From Anaerobacillus isosaccharinicus (GTDB lineage: Bacteria > Bacillota > Bacilli > Bacillales > Anaerobacillaceae), in NCBI RefSeq assembly GCF_001866075.3, contig NZ_CP063356.1:558001-622000 (forward strand): a stretch of 64,000 nt of DNA, in the 5' to 3' direction. Shown here in pieces: positions 43,121 through 52,557 of the stretch. A program made the position numbers and the translations under genes. The notes under the pieces are model-generated. The model made no database searches. It worked only from the letters and a program-made list of their open reading frames with translations, and was not told the origin of the DNA. The number at the start of each line of letters is the position of its first letter. Position 1 is the first letter of the stretch.

Positions 43121-44092
43121 TTACTCCACCTCGTTTTTCATTTTTAATAATCCATAGCCATATTCACGGTCATATCCTTCAACCCCGAGATCAACAGCAA
43201 GTTCCTTTAATACATTCATTAGTTCATCCCTAGTCAAATCTTTTTCCTCTAACAAACGTGCTATAAATCCAGTTGCATAGGCAGTTGCAAACGATGTTCC
43301 TGTAAACAACGAGTATCCACCATCTTTATCAGTAGAAATTATATCTACTCCTGGTGCAGCAAAATCTATTTTCCCTTTAGCTGCTGAACTTGCTCGCTTT
43401 AAATCTTCTCTAATTGATGTAATCGATAATACATTTTCGTATCTCGCAGGATAATCTACTCCAAAGCCATATGTATTTCCAGCTGCTGCAACTATAATAA
43501 TCCCTTTATCATTTGCTTTATCAATCGCATTTTTTAAATCAAGATTCTCAGCTTGAAATCCAAAACTAACGTTTATGATATCAACCTCTTGTTCAATGCA
43601 CCATTCAATAGCATTTATAAAATGCTCAACGTCTCCTTTTCCCTCATCATTTAGTACTTTCACATCATAAAGTTCTACATTTTGTGAGATCCCAATAATT
43701 CCATAAGCATTATCGTTTGCTGCTATAATTCCTGCAATTGCTGTTCCATGACCAAATTCATCGGTAATAGGTTCTTTAGGATTTATCGCATTAAATTCTC
43801 CTACTACTTTTTCAAGTAAATCTTCATGATTTTTATTAATACCACTGTCTATAATTGCAATTTTTATCATTCTACTAATCTCTTTTTTACTAGATTGTTG
43901 AATTCCCATTACATCATGTGCCCAAGGGGTAACTTGATTCTCTTTAAACTCATTTCCTATAACACTTTGTACATTTAGAACTTCACCCTCTGTCATTACA
44001 TCTTTTCCCACATTAAACAAACTAAAATATAAGAAAACTAGTAATACAAAAAATAGAACTATCACTAATATTAAAAAATTAACCTTTCTCAT
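43121..44092 (-). CDS. Membrane-anchored subtilisin-like serine protease
   Basis: A 323-residue S8 peptidase. One N-terminal membrane helix (LILVIVLFFVLLVFLYFSLF) anchors it outside the cell. The catalytic triad is visible as IAIIDSGINKNH (Asp), EFGHGTAIAGIIA (His) and FTGTSFATAYATG (Ser), with the oxyanion Asn in VAAAGNTYG. There is no long propeptide. Its TAA is followed directly by the TTG of the toxin gene, so the two are co-translated. Processing or release of the neighbouring toxin at the cell surface is a reasonable role, unproven. Confidence 0.88.
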   Translation of the reverse strand: MRKVNFLILVIVLFFVLLVFLYFSLFNVGKDVMTEGEVLNVQSVIGNEFKENQVTPWAHDVMGIQQSSKKEISRMIKIAIIDSGINKNHEDLLEKVVGEFNAINPKEPITDEFGHGTAIAGIIAANDNAYGIIGISQNVELYDVKVLNDEGKGDVEHFINAIEWCIEQEVDIINVSFGFQAENLDLKNAIDKANDKGIIIVAAAGNTYGFGVDYPARYENVLSITSIREDLKRASSAAKGKIDFAAPGVDIISTDKDGGYSLFTGTSFATAYATGFIARLLEEKDLTRDELMNVLKELAVDLGVEGYDREYGYGLLKMKNEVE

Positions 44093-44364
44093 ATCTCACC
44101 TCTCTTTATCCAAGACTCCCTCCTTTTGCATGCACTTTAAAATTACCCCTTACATAAAGTGTTAATTATTAGTATAATTTGTAAAAAAAACACTAATTTG
44201 AATATAATCAATTATATTGAAAATATAAATATTTTTCTAGTATATTTTCACTATTTATCTAGTTTTTGGGAGTGTCTATTTTCACCCCAACAAAAAAAAC
44301 CACTTCTTTCTATAAAAGTGATTTACGTGTTATAATATTTTTATAAAATAAATGGGTACATCCC
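44093..44364. other. Right-end non-coding stretch of the 24-kb element
   Basis: About 270 bases of AT-rich sequence with no gene. It must hold the promoter for the protease-toxin operon on the minus strand. A weak inverted repeat with CACTT and AAGTG lies near 44300-44330. Confidence 0.35.
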
Positions 44365-44390
44365 GGCTAACCATACTGGTTCACCTCACC
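44365..44390. other. Attachment site, right end of the 24-kb element
   Basis: On the plus strand the element arm GGCTAACCATAC (44365-44376) is followed by the core TG (44377-44378) and the yhbH half-site GTTCACCTCACC (44379-44390). Recombination with 20310-20334 on the 2-bp core regenerates yhbH with Asn-Gln-Tyr-Asn codons across the join. Confidence 0.88.
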
Positions 44391-45401
44391 ATACCCAAAC
44401 ATGCTGGACACTTCCATTAGTTGGTTCACTAACTTTAGGCAGCGGGCGTTGTCGGAGGTTAGGTTGTCGCCGTCTGAGAAGTGGAACGGATAGATGTTGT
44501 AACGAGATGGTTCGTATTTTCCATCGACTAATTCTAAGGCTTTTCGGTATGCGCTTGAGCAGATCGTTCCCCCGCTTTCGCCTTTTGAGAAGAAGTCTTC
44601 CTCGGTAACGACTTTTGCTTCTGTGTGGTGGGCGATGAATTCGATGTCTACTGTTTCATATTTTGTTCGTAAGAAGCGTGTCATCCAGAAGAAGAATGAG
44701 CGCGCCATGTATTTCTCCCATTTCCCCATTGATCCTGAAGTATCCATCATCGCTAAGACGACGGCTTTTGATTCTGGCTTGATGATTTCATTCCATGTTT
44801 TAAAACGTAAGTCATCGTTATGAATTGGGGCAATCGTCGGCTTCCCTACAATTGCATTTCGCTTTAAAGCTGTTAAAATAGTGCGTTTCTTATCTACATT
44901 TCCCATAAGCCCTTTTTTACGGATGTCGTTAAATTCAATATCCTCAACGACAATGTTATCTTGTTCTTTTTGCTGAAGGTTAGGAAGCTCTAATTCTTTG
45001 AAAAGCATGTTTTCAAGCTCCATAATTGAAACTTCTGCTTCGAAATAGTCTTCTCCTGCCTTATCACCTGCGCCTTGACCTTTTCCTGGTCCTTGTTGTT
45101 CGGCACTTCCATCTCTTGCGACTACATCTCCAACTTCACTATCACCATTTCCTTGACCTACGTGCTTGTTTTTATCGTAATTGTATTTAATTTTATATTC
45201 ATCTAGAGACCTAATCGGGATTTTAATTACGTCACGGCCGTTGGACATGATGATATTTTCTTCACTCACAAGGTCTGGCAAATTACTTTTAATTGCATCT
45301 TGAACTTTTTCTTGGTGTCTCTGTTGATCCTGATAGCCCTTACGGTGGAGGGACCAATTGTCTTGAGAGACAACATAATTTTTGTCATTACTGCCTTTCA
45401 T
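44367..45401 (-). pseudogene. yhbH: yhbH 5' part, interrupted sporulation gene (DUF444)
   Basis: It encodes the first 341 residues of YhbH plus three from the junction, then stops at a TAG in the element. The sequence shows [17 protein letters not shown] near the N-terminus, a glycine/glutamine-rich linker, and a VWA-like fold with the MIDAS-type motif [15 protein letters not shown] (near 212-226) and [13 protein letters not shown]. The missing 47 residues are at 20179-20322, or in older form at 9351-9494. YhbH is needed for normal sporulation in Bacillus and is encoded near prkA, as here (prkA is 2.5 kb upstream). Without excision the product lacks its conserved C-terminus. Confidence 0.93.
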
Positions 45402-45720
45402 CCGTAACCCCTCCTCTTTTTTTTATATTCTTTTTTTCAAAAAACGGTTCCAGTAAAAAATAATTTTCATTTTAGTCACTTTTTTCAATTTACTAGCATA
45501 TAAATAATTCGACGAATATGTGATGTCATTTTTTCTAACATAGCTGAAGAGAAAAATATTTTATTTACTCTATCCTATGCAATCCTGATATAGAGTTGAC
45601 AAAAAATTCTTACATTAATGAACTTTGTGTTTGGACATGCATCTTATTTAGAGAAAATAAAAGATAACCGAAAATGAGACAATTAGGACTTCCTTCTTCC
45701 TTCCTTTGAGAAAACAAAAA
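45402..45720. other. Region upstream of yhbH
   Basis: About 320 AT-rich bases without a gene. It should contain the sporulation promoter of yhbH on the minus strand; I could not identify a convincing one. The ribosome site AGGAGGGG is just before the yhbH start. Confidence 0.4.
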
Positions 45721-45747
45721 GACCGCACAATATAAATTGTGGGTCTC
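45721..45747 (-). terminator. Terminator of the signal peptidase gene
   Basis: GACCGCACAAT (45721-45731) pairs with ATTGTGGGTC (45736-45745) with one mismatch. On the minus strand a T-run follows. It overlaps the signal peptidase stop codon. Confidence 0.75.
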
Positions 45748-46333
45748 ATTTTAGTTTTCTAAAATCTTTAATTGGCCAGTAAGCGATATCTGCTTTACCA
45801 ACAATTTTATCAAAAGGAATAAAACCAATATGACGGCTATCAATACTATTTGGTCGATTGTCTCCTAAAACAAAGTAGTGTCCATCTGGTACGGTTTTTT
45901 CACCTGTTAACCACTCTAACTTAAAATCTTCCGTATAATGTCGGCGGTTATTTTTAGCGACAGCGCCATTTAGATATGTTTCTTCAATAAACTCACCATT
46001 TACATAAAGTGAATCTTCGATAAATTCAATTGTATCTCCTGGAAGGCCGATAATTCTTTTTATATAGTCGGTTGTTTCATTTGCATGAAAGACGATCATA
46101 TCAAATCGATCTGGTGAACCTACATCATATCCGATCTTATTGATAATTACTCTTTCTCGATCTTGAATGGTGGGCATCATTGAAGATCCATAAACGATAT
46201 AGTTCGTAAATAAAAACGCTCGGATCGCAACTACTAACAGTAACACCACCACTAGGGTTTTTGCCCAACTAAGCACTTCTTTTTTAATTTTTTTCTTTCT
46301 TTCGGCATGATCAATTTGACTGTTTAGTTCCAT
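45746..46333 (-). CDS. lepB: Type I signal peptidase
   Basis: A 195-residue membrane protein of the Sip family that removes signal peptides outside the membrane. One N-terminal helix (WAKTLVVVLLLVVAIRAFLF) is followed by the catalytic serine in YGSSMMPTI (near 48-56), the catalytic lysine in DYIKRIIGLPGD (near 88-99) and the GDNRPNSIDSR box. Length and layout match Bacillus sipS/sipT products. GGGAGGTGG precedes the ATG. Confidence 0.93.
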   Translation of the reverse strand: MELNSQIDHAERKKKIKKEVLSWAKTLVVVLLLVVAIRAFLFTNYIVYGSSMMPTIQDRERVIINKIGYDVGSPDRFDMIVFHANETTDYIKRIIGLPGDTIEFIEDSLYVNGEFIEETYLNGAVAKNNRRHYTEDFKLEWLTGEKTVPDGHYFVLGDNRPNSIDSRHIGFIPFDKIVGKADIAYWPIKDFRKLK

Positions 46334-46495
46334 TTAGGGCCACCTCCCACTTTATAATTATTCTAATTTAAATTTAGCACCAGTTTGGAAATGAAACAAA
46401 TAATATGCTCATTTTTTCCATTTAATATTATTTTAAACTATAACTTACAAAAAGATGACTAAATTTTCAAAAAATGTTCAAGGAAAATTCACATT

Positions 46496-47740
46496 TTAGT
46501 CAAAATAGCTTATTATCTTGCTCCAGCTATTAGAATCCTCATAAAGTGTACCATCGCCAACATCCTTAACTAACGCTTGTTTATGTTTCCCATCTAGATC
46601 ACTAACAAAAATTGTACCGGTGTAATCTTCACCTGCATGCACCCAAGCAAGCTTTTTTGAGTTAGGCAGATAGAACGGCATATAATCTCCTTCACCATTT
46701 TCTAAAGATGTAATAGCTGTTTGATGCTTCGTTAGTATGTTAATATGGTACAACGATGGTTTCGGTCGCTGTTTCGGATCATTTTTCCATTCAGATTCTT
46801 TTGCTCTAGAAACGATAATTTGAACTCCATCAATCCATGTAAAGCCTTTTTCTACATATCCTGCTGGGGTTAATGACAGTCCTTGGTGAACCGGGAACTC
46901 ATTAACCATTAAATGCTTATTCTTTACTGCGAAACGACCTTCACCTTCAATAAATGCAAGCCGGTTTGAATGGGGAGCCCACTGAAACCAATCATCAAAA
47001 GATAACATTTTTCCTAACTGCTGAAATACCTTACCGTCATCAGATATTACACAGAGCGTATTCATATCCATAGAAATAGAGGCCGTAGGTATGCCTAAAA
47101 ATGAGATCCATTTTCCATCATCAGACCATTGAAACGGGCTAGTCATAACAGCAAAAAACTCGTCTGATTGTTTTGGTAAACTGAAGAAATGCCTCATTTT
47201 TTCAGGGTTTAAGTTGGCACCAACTGGGACAGTAAACAATTCAACGCTTGTCCACCCTGTAGGCAATAAATTGGCCATGGATGAAACGAGAAACTCTTTT
47301 CCATTTGGTTTCCAAGAAAAACGTCCAATTCCTAAAGCGATATTTTCAAACTTCTGTTCTTTCATTTTCGTAACGTCGGTAACATTTAAAACTCCGTTCG
47401 ATAAAAACGCTAGTTTGGTTTCAATAGGTGACCATTGAAATTGATGAATAGAATCGTATACTCGTTGAATGTTATTGGATTTCAAGTCATAAACCCAAAG
47501 CTCTCTCTCAGCTTCTCCCTTCGAAAAAGCAAGCCAGTTCCCATCATAGGACCATTTAGGATGACGAATAAATTCTCCATCTGTAACTCTTCTTTCTTCA
47601 TTTTGACCAACTTTTATCCAAAGATCGTTATCACGAATAAAAGCTACTTTTAATTGATGTTCCTCTTTTGCAAAACTATTTGAACCAAACAGTGCGGTCG
47701 TTATTACTAACAGACAAATTAAGCTAACAAACCTTTTCAT
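46496..47740 (-). CDS. Secreted TolB-like beta-propeller protein
   Basis: A 414-residue protein with a cleavable signal peptide (LICLLVITTALFGSNSFA|K). The mature part is made of repeated WD/PD40-like blades: HPKWSYDGNWLAFSKG, HQFQWSPIETKLAFLS, GRFSWKPNGKEFLVSS, FQWSDDGKWISFLG, FQWAPHSNRLAFIEG. Such proteins are annotated TolB-like, but Bacillus has no Tol system and the partner is unknown. Located between prkA and the signal peptidase gene. Confidence 0.8.
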   Translation of the reverse strand: MKRFVSLICLLVITTALFGSNSFAKEEHQLKVAFIRDNDLWIKVGQNEERRVTDGEFIRHPKWSYDGNWLAFSKGEAERELWVYDLKSNNIQRVYDSIHQFQWSPIETKLAFLSNGVLNVTDVTKMKEQKFENIALGIGRFSWKPNGKEFLVSSMANLLPTGWTSVELFTVPVGANLNPEKMRHFFSLPKQSDEFFAVMTSPFQWSDDGKWISFLGIPTASISMDMNTLCVISDDGKVFQQLGKMLSFDDWFQWAPHSNRLAFIEGEGRFAVKNKHLMVNEFPVHQGLSLTPAGYVEKGFTWIDGVQIIVSRAKESEWKNDPKQRPKPSLYHINILTKHQTAITSLENGEGDYMPFYLPNSKKLAWVHAGEDYTGTIFVSDLDGKHKQALVKDVGDGTLYEDSNSWSKIISYFD

Positions 47741-47822
47741 TTATACTTCCTTCTTCCTCATCATAGTTACAACCCTTTATACTTTCCCAAAAAGAAATTA
47801 AATCATACAGATAATACAAAAA

Positions 47823-47857
47823 AACAGCCTTTTCTCCAGTAAGAGAAAAAGCTGTTC
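47823..47857 (-). terminator. Terminator of prkA
   Basis: AACAGCCTTTTCTC (from 47823) pairs with GAGAAAAAGCTGTT (to 47856) with one mismatch and a short loop. On the minus strand a run of T follows. It lies immediately after the prkA stop codon. Confidence 0.85.
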
Positions 47858-47864
47858 TAATTTA

Positions 47865-49760
47865 TTATCTGTTTAACAAGCTACCTACATAACGAAGTAA
47901 ATCATTAGCAGATACTGAATTATAGCCATGCTCATCAATCAGTCTTGCAATTACTTCATTCACCTTTTTAAGCTGATTTTCGTCTGGGGTTGTTGCTGAT
48001 GTCGTAATTTTTACGATATCCTTCAGATCAGCAAACAGCTTCTTTTGTATCGCTTCTCTGAGACGTTCGTGAGAATTATAGTCAAAACGTTTTCCTTTTC
48101 TTGCGTATGCAGAAATCCTAATCAAAATTTCTTCTCGGAATGCTTTCTTCGCGTTTTCAGAAATACCAATTTGTTCTTCTATCGAACGCATTAATTTTTC
48201 ATCTGGATTCATTTCTTCACCAGTTAACTGATCACGCAGTTTATTTTTATTACAATAGGCTTCGACATTATCTAAATAGTTATCCATAAGCGTTTTTGCT
48301 GACTCTTCATATGAATATACAAATGCTTTCTGAACTTCTTTTTTAGCAATCTCGTCATATTCTTTTCTAGCTACTGAAATAAAGTTTGTATATCGCTCAC
48401 GATCTTCTTTCGAAATAGACGCATGTTGATCAAGACCTTCTTTAATTGAACGAAGTACATCTAAAGCGTTGATTGATGTCAGTTCCTTACGAATTATTGC
48501 CGAGGAAATACGATTTATGACATAACGTGGGTCGATTCCTGTCATGCCTTCATCTTGGAATTCCTTTTTCATTTCCTCAACGTCTTGATTATTAAAACCT
48601 TCCACCGTTTCCCCGTCATACAGTTTCATTTTTTTGAGGATGTCGACGCCTTGTTTCTTTGAATCTTTTAATCTTGTTAAAATTGTAAAAATAGCTGCAA
48701 CCTTCAATGCATGTGGGGCAATATGAACATCGGAAATATCACTATCTTTAATCATTTTTCGATAAATTTTTTCTTCCTCAGACACTCTAAGATTATATGG
48801 AATTGGCATAACGATAATTCTCGAATGAAGTGCTTCGTTCTTCTTATTAGAAATAAATGACTTATATTCCGCTTCATTCGTGTGGGCGACAATCATCTCA
48901 TCTGCAGAAATAAGGGCAAATCTACCAGCCTTAAAGTTTCCTTCTTGAGTTAAGGATAGTAAATGCCATAAAAATTTCTCGTCACATTTTAACATTTCCT
49001 GGAATTCCATTAAACCACGGTTTGCTTTATTAAGCTCACCATCGAATCGATATGCCCGCGGATCTGATTCTGAACCATATTCAGCAATCGTTGAGAAGTC
49101 GATACTACCAGTTAAATCTGCAATATCTTGAGACTTCGGATCTGAAGGGCTAAATGTTCCAATCCCGACACGCTTATCTTCAGAAAGTAAAATACGTTCA
49201 ACTATTACATTTTCAATACACCCATCATACTCCTGATCTAACCGCATCACATTTAACGGAGACAAATTCCCTTCAATTTTAATCCCATATTCTTTATAAA
49301 AATCATCACGCAAATGGTGTGGAATTAAATGAAGAGGATCCTCGTGCATTGGACACCCTTTAATCGCATAAATCGCTCCTGAGTCTGTTCGAGAATATTT
49401 CTCTAACCCTCGTTTTAACATCGAAACAATCGTTGATTTCCCTCCACTTACAGGGCCCATCAATAACAGGATCCGCTTTCTTACGTCTAATCGTTTTGCT
49501 GCTGAGTGAAAATACTCTTCTACTAACCTTTCAACCGATTCCTCTAGGCCATATATTTGATCACTAAAAAATTTATACCGTTTCTTTCCGTCTACTTCTT
49601 CAACACCTGCATCCTTAACCATATTATAAATACGAGAATGGGCAGTTTGAGCTACTTCAGGTCTGCTTTTCAAAATTTCTAGATATTCACCGAAGGTACC
49701 TTCCCATAATAAACGTTTCTCTTCTTCACGAAATTCTTTCAGTCTATCTAAAATACTCAT
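47865..49760 (-). CDS. prkA: Serine protein kinase PrkA
   Basis: 631 residues from the ATG at 49760, which has AAGGAGG upstream; the open frame extends to 49778 without a better site. The AAA-like domain has Walker A LLMGPVSGGKSTIVS (near 98-112) and the C-terminal part carries the kinase-like region. The length equals my recollection of the Bacillus subtilis protein. PrkA works in sporulation and in many bacteria is co-expressed with YhbH/YeaH and SpoVR/YcgB, so its partner gene here is the one split by the mobile element. Confidence 0.95.
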   Translation of the reverse strand: MSILDRLKEFREEEKRLLWEGTFGEYLEILKSRPEVAQTAHSRIYNMVKDAGVEEVDGKKRYKFFSDQIYGLEESVERLVEEYFHSAAKRLDVRKRILLLMGPVSGGKSTIVSMLKRGLEKYSRTDSGAIYAIKGCPMHEDPLHLIPHHLRDDFYKEYGIKIEGNLSPLNVMRLDQEYDGCIENVIVERILLSEDKRVGIGTFSPSDPKSQDIADLTGSIDFSTIAEYGSESDPRAYRFDGELNKANRGLMEFQEMLKCDEKFLWHLLSLTQEGNFKAGRFALISADEMIVAHTNEAEYKSFISNKKNEALHSRIIVMPIPYNLRVSEEEKIYRKMIKDSDISDVHIAPHALKVAAIFTILTRLKDSKKQGVDILKKMKLYDGETVEGFNNQDVEEMKKEFQDEGMTGIDPRYVINRISSAIIRKELTSINALDVLRSIKEGLDQHASISKEDRERYTNFISVARKEYDEIAKKEVQKAFVYSYEESAKTLMDNYLDNVEAYCNKNKLRDQLTGEEMNPDEKLMRSIEEQIGISENAKKAFREEILIRISAYARKGKRFDYNSHERLREAIQKKLFADLKDIVKITTSATTPDENQLKKVNEVIARLIDEHGYNSVSANDLLRYVGSLLNR

Positions 49761-49963
49761 CAAATGTCCTCCTTCCAATTCTAGGTGCTAAAATGGCATT
49801 CTTGATTCATACTATGCGAAAAACAATTTGTTCATTCGCTTTACAATAGTTTCCGCCTAAAAAAATGATCATCTACACCTTCTAAGGTGCTACAATAAAG
49901 GAGACTTTTTATTACTTGAATTGAGTTATTTTTTGACCTTACTACATTAGGTATCCTCAGCAG

Positions 49964-51865
49964 GTGCCTAGTAGTGAGATAGTATATGATGAAAGAGTGA
50001 GTTTGTTGCGGATAAGCACAGGTTTTTTTCTTATAATAATGTTTTTCACTATGTTTACCTTTTCTTTTAGTGGTGTTACCAATGAACTTCGTCACGTTCA
50101 AAAGGTTGATGAAATTTTAGAAAATAGTATAAGCATAGACGACTTTTCTTTTTATTCTAACAGCTATATGTACGATGCCTATGGCGAAATTTTTTCTGAT
50201 ATTTACAGCGCTGAAAACCGTATTTACCTTCCATACAATCTTATTCCTGCTACATTTATACAGGCGATTATTGCTACTGAAGATCGTCAATTTTTCTCCC
50301 ATAAAGGATTTGATATGAATGGAATTACCCGTGCCCTCTTTGTTAACGCTGAAAAAAATGGGATTGAGCAAGGTGGAAGCACCATTACCCAACAGCTTGT
50401 AAAAAATATTTACTTAAGCAATGAGCGGACATATAACCGAAAACTAACGGAAATCCTTTATGCTTATCAGTTGGAAAAAACCATTTCCAAGGAAAAAATA
50501 TTAGAATATTATCTTAATGCAATTTATTTTCATAATGGAGTGTATGGTGTTGAAGCTGCTAGCCAGTTTTACTTTTCTAAACCTGCAAAACTATTATCTG
50601 TAGCTCAGGTAGCGTTTCTATGTGCGATCCCTAATAATCCAACGCTTTACAATCCATTCACCAATCTCGAAAATACGCAAACACGTAAAGAATGGATCTT
50701 AACAAAAATGCTTGAAATGAATGATCTTACTGACGCAGAGTTTCAAGAGGCTCTAGCTGAAAAAATTGAACTAAAACCTGCTCGTAAAAAAGATATTTTC
50801 CCAGATTACGTTACTTACATTCATTATGAGCTTGAACAATTGATTGGAGAGAAAGAAGGATTTCATCAAAAAATCGTTGATGCTACATCGATGGAAGAAA
50901 GAAAAACCATTTTACAAAAGCGACAGCAACGAGTCGAAGAAATTTTAGCTAGCGGAGTAAGCATCTATACTTCACTTCAGCCAGAGAAACAATCATTGAT
51001 TTATGAAACAATTGAGAAACACCTGCCTGAAGAGCACATTCAAGGAGTTGCCGTGATCATAGATCACAAGATGCAACAACTTGTAGCGATTAGCGGTGGT
51101 AAAAACTATGAAAAGTTTAATTTCCAGCGTGGCTTTCAAGCATTTCGCCAACCGGGCTCTTCAATTAAACCATTACTCGTTTTCGCCCCTTATCTAGCGG
51201 AAACAAATGCGTCAATTTCTAAAACGATAAGTGCAGCTTCATTTTGTAAAAATGGATATTGCCCACAAAACTATGGTGGTGCGATTTATGGAAATGTCCA
51301 AATTGAAACAGCACTCAAACATTCGTTCAATACCCCTGCAGTTAGGATGCTAGACGAAATATCCGTAGAAAAAGGATTTTCCTACTTTGATAAATTTGGT
51401 TTCTCAAAAATCGTCCAAGAGGATTTTCGCTTACCAGCGGCATTAGGAGGACTTACGCATGGGGTCAGTCCACTTGAAATGACCAATGCATATACGACTT
51501 TTGCTAATAACGGAAGGTTTTTGAAGGCAAAAGGTATTCAAAAAGTTGTCGATAATAACGGGAAGATCTTATTTCAATGGGATGATGAACCAAAAATCAT
51601 CTGGAATGACGAAGTAAATTCTAAAATGCGAACGCTTCTAAATAAAGTTATAACAGAAGGAACTGGAAGAAAAGCAAACTATTCAAGGAATTATATTGGC
51701 GGTAAAACCGGAACGACTAACGATTTTCATGACCTTTGGTTCATTGGACTGAACGAAAACTATACAACTGGTGTTTGGATTGGTGAAGATCAACCAAGTA
51801 GTCTAGCGAAGCTCAATTCCAGAGCCCCACATTTACTAATTTGGCGGGATTTAATGAGGGATTAA
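49964..51865 (+). CDS. Class A penicillin-binding protein
   Basis: A 633-residue bifunctional cell-wall enzyme. One N-terminal membrane helix (GFFLIIMFFTMFTFSF) is followed by the glycosyltransferase domain (IATEDRQFFSHKGFD near 105-119 and EQGGSTITQQLVKN) and the transpeptidase domain with SxxK in PGSSIKPLL, SFN in KHSFNTPA and KTG in IGGKTGTTND. It is close to Bacillus PbpG in size and layout. The GTG at 49964 has a poor ribosome site; a GTG at 49997 is an alternative. Divergent from prkA. Confidence 0.92.
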   Translation: MPSSEIVYDERVSLLRISTGFFLIIMFFTMFTFSFSGVTNELRHVQKVDEILENSISIDDFSFYSNSYMYDAYGEIFSDIYSAENRIYLPYNLIPATFIQAIIATEDRQFFSHKGFDMNGITRALFVNAEKNGIEQGGSTITQQLVKNIYLSNERTYNRKLTEILYAYQLEKTISKEKILEYYLNAIYFHNGVYGVEAASQFYFSKPAKLLSVAQVAFLCAIPNNPTLYNPFTNLENTQTRKEWILTKMLEMNDLTDAEFQEALAEKIELKPARKKDIFPDYVTYIHYELEQLIGEKEGFHQKIVDATSMEERKTILQKRQQRVEEILASGVSIYTSLQPEKQSLIYETIEKHLPEEHIQGVAVIIDHKMQQLVAISGGKNYEKFNFQRGFQAFRQPGSSIKPLLVFAPYLAETNASISKTISAASFCKNGYCPQNYGGAIYGNVQIETALKHSFNTPAVRMLDEISVEKGFSYFDKFGFSKIVQEDFRLPAALGGLTHGVSPLEMTNAYTTFANNGRFLKAKGIQKVVDNNGKILFQWDDEPKIIWNDEVNSKMRTLLNKVITEGTGRKANYSRNYIGGKTGTTNDFHDLWFIGLNENYTTGVWIGEDQPSSLAKLNSRAPHLLIWRDLMRD

Positions 51866-52003
51866 TGTAGAATGCAGAATGTAGAATGTAGAATGTAAAA
51901 TGTAGAATGCGAGTGTAGAGTGTAAAGTTTAGTTTTGGTGAAGGTAACGCTTCGAAGCTGTGCTCAAACGACTCTACACTCTAAACTCTACACTTTACAC
52001 TAA
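51866..52003. repeat. Heptad repeat with inverted partner between convergent genes
   Basis: Starting just after the PBP stop, the unit GTAGAAT (variants GCAGAAT, GTAAAAT, GTAGAGT) is repeated about eight times to 51930. An inverted copy rich in CTCTACACT and CTTTACAC units follows at 51970-52003 and runs into the stop codon of the next gene. The two arms could fold into a long imperfect hairpin acting as a bidirectional terminator. Confidence 0.7.
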
Positions 52004-52557
52004 ACCGGAAGGCTTGCGATGAAGCTATTGTATAGTTTGATCATTGCATAAGAGACTGTGAGTGCAAATGTAAACCAAAAAAAGACGTGGAAAAAGATCA
52101 TACCGATTAGTCCTATTGGTGATAACGATGAGCTAACTTTATAAACAAAGAAAATAAAGTAGCCAAAGGTGACTAGCGCTAAGATAGCTATCATTAGGAT
52201 GAAATTTTGAAACAATAATAATGAGATCACACTTCCAACCAAGTAAAGCCAAGATCCCGAACGAATTTTCGTTAATTCTTTTCCTTCCTGGTCTTTAGAA
52301 AAGAATAATAATGAAAGCTCAAACATGGTGTCAGCAATCAACTTCAACGCTGCAAACACCATAAAGAAAAACAACAACAATAAAAACAATAGAGTTAGTT
52401 TAATACCACTATCGGAAAAGACTTCAGTCATGCCCTGATAAACACCTAGGTCGTGGAGTTTATAAATGATGAGCCTTTCTGCATATAAAGAAAATGCAGT
52501 ACTAAAAAGTAAGATTGAAATGAGTGGAAAATGGCTAGTTAAATACGTATTTTTCAA
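52000..52557 (-). CDS. YufK-like membrane protein (DUF5366 family)
   Basis: A 185-residue protein with about five membrane helices. The stretch AALKLIADTMFELSLLFFSK in the middle and the C-terminal YAMIKLYNSFIASLP match my memory of Bacillus YufK. Function unknown. AAGGAAGGGTATTC precedes the ATG. Convergent with the PBP gene. Confidence 0.75.
   Translation of the reverse strand: MKNTYLTSHFPLISILLFSTAFSLYAERLIIYKLHDLGVYQGMTEVFSDSGIKLTLLFLLLLFFFMVFAALKLIADTMFELSLLFFSKDQEGKELTKIRSGSWLYLVGSVISLLLFQNFILMIAILALVTFGYFIFFVYKVSSSLSPIGLIGMIFFHVFFWFTFALTVSYAMIKLYNSFIASLPV

Larger units (their letters stand above)
20321..44378. mobile_element. 24-kb element inserted in yhbH (defence genes, three serine recombinases)
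   Basis: The element spans the two copies of the TG core and disrupts yhbH between codons for Asn and Gln. Removing it restores the reading frame exactly. Cargo: two short genes of unknown function (one split), a Gabija-like pair, three large serine recombinase genes, an XRE regulator, and a toxin/protease/immunity group. No phage structural or conjugation genes are visible, so it is not a prophage or ICE as it stands. Two adjacent recombinase genes and insertion near the 3' end of a housekeeping gene recall SCC elements; insertion in a sporulation gene recalls skin-type elements. Confidence 0.88.

Noticed and set aside
20321-44378. Prophage
   Set aside because: No terminase, portal, capsid, tail or lysis genes are visible in the 24 kb; only recombinases, defence and toxin genes.
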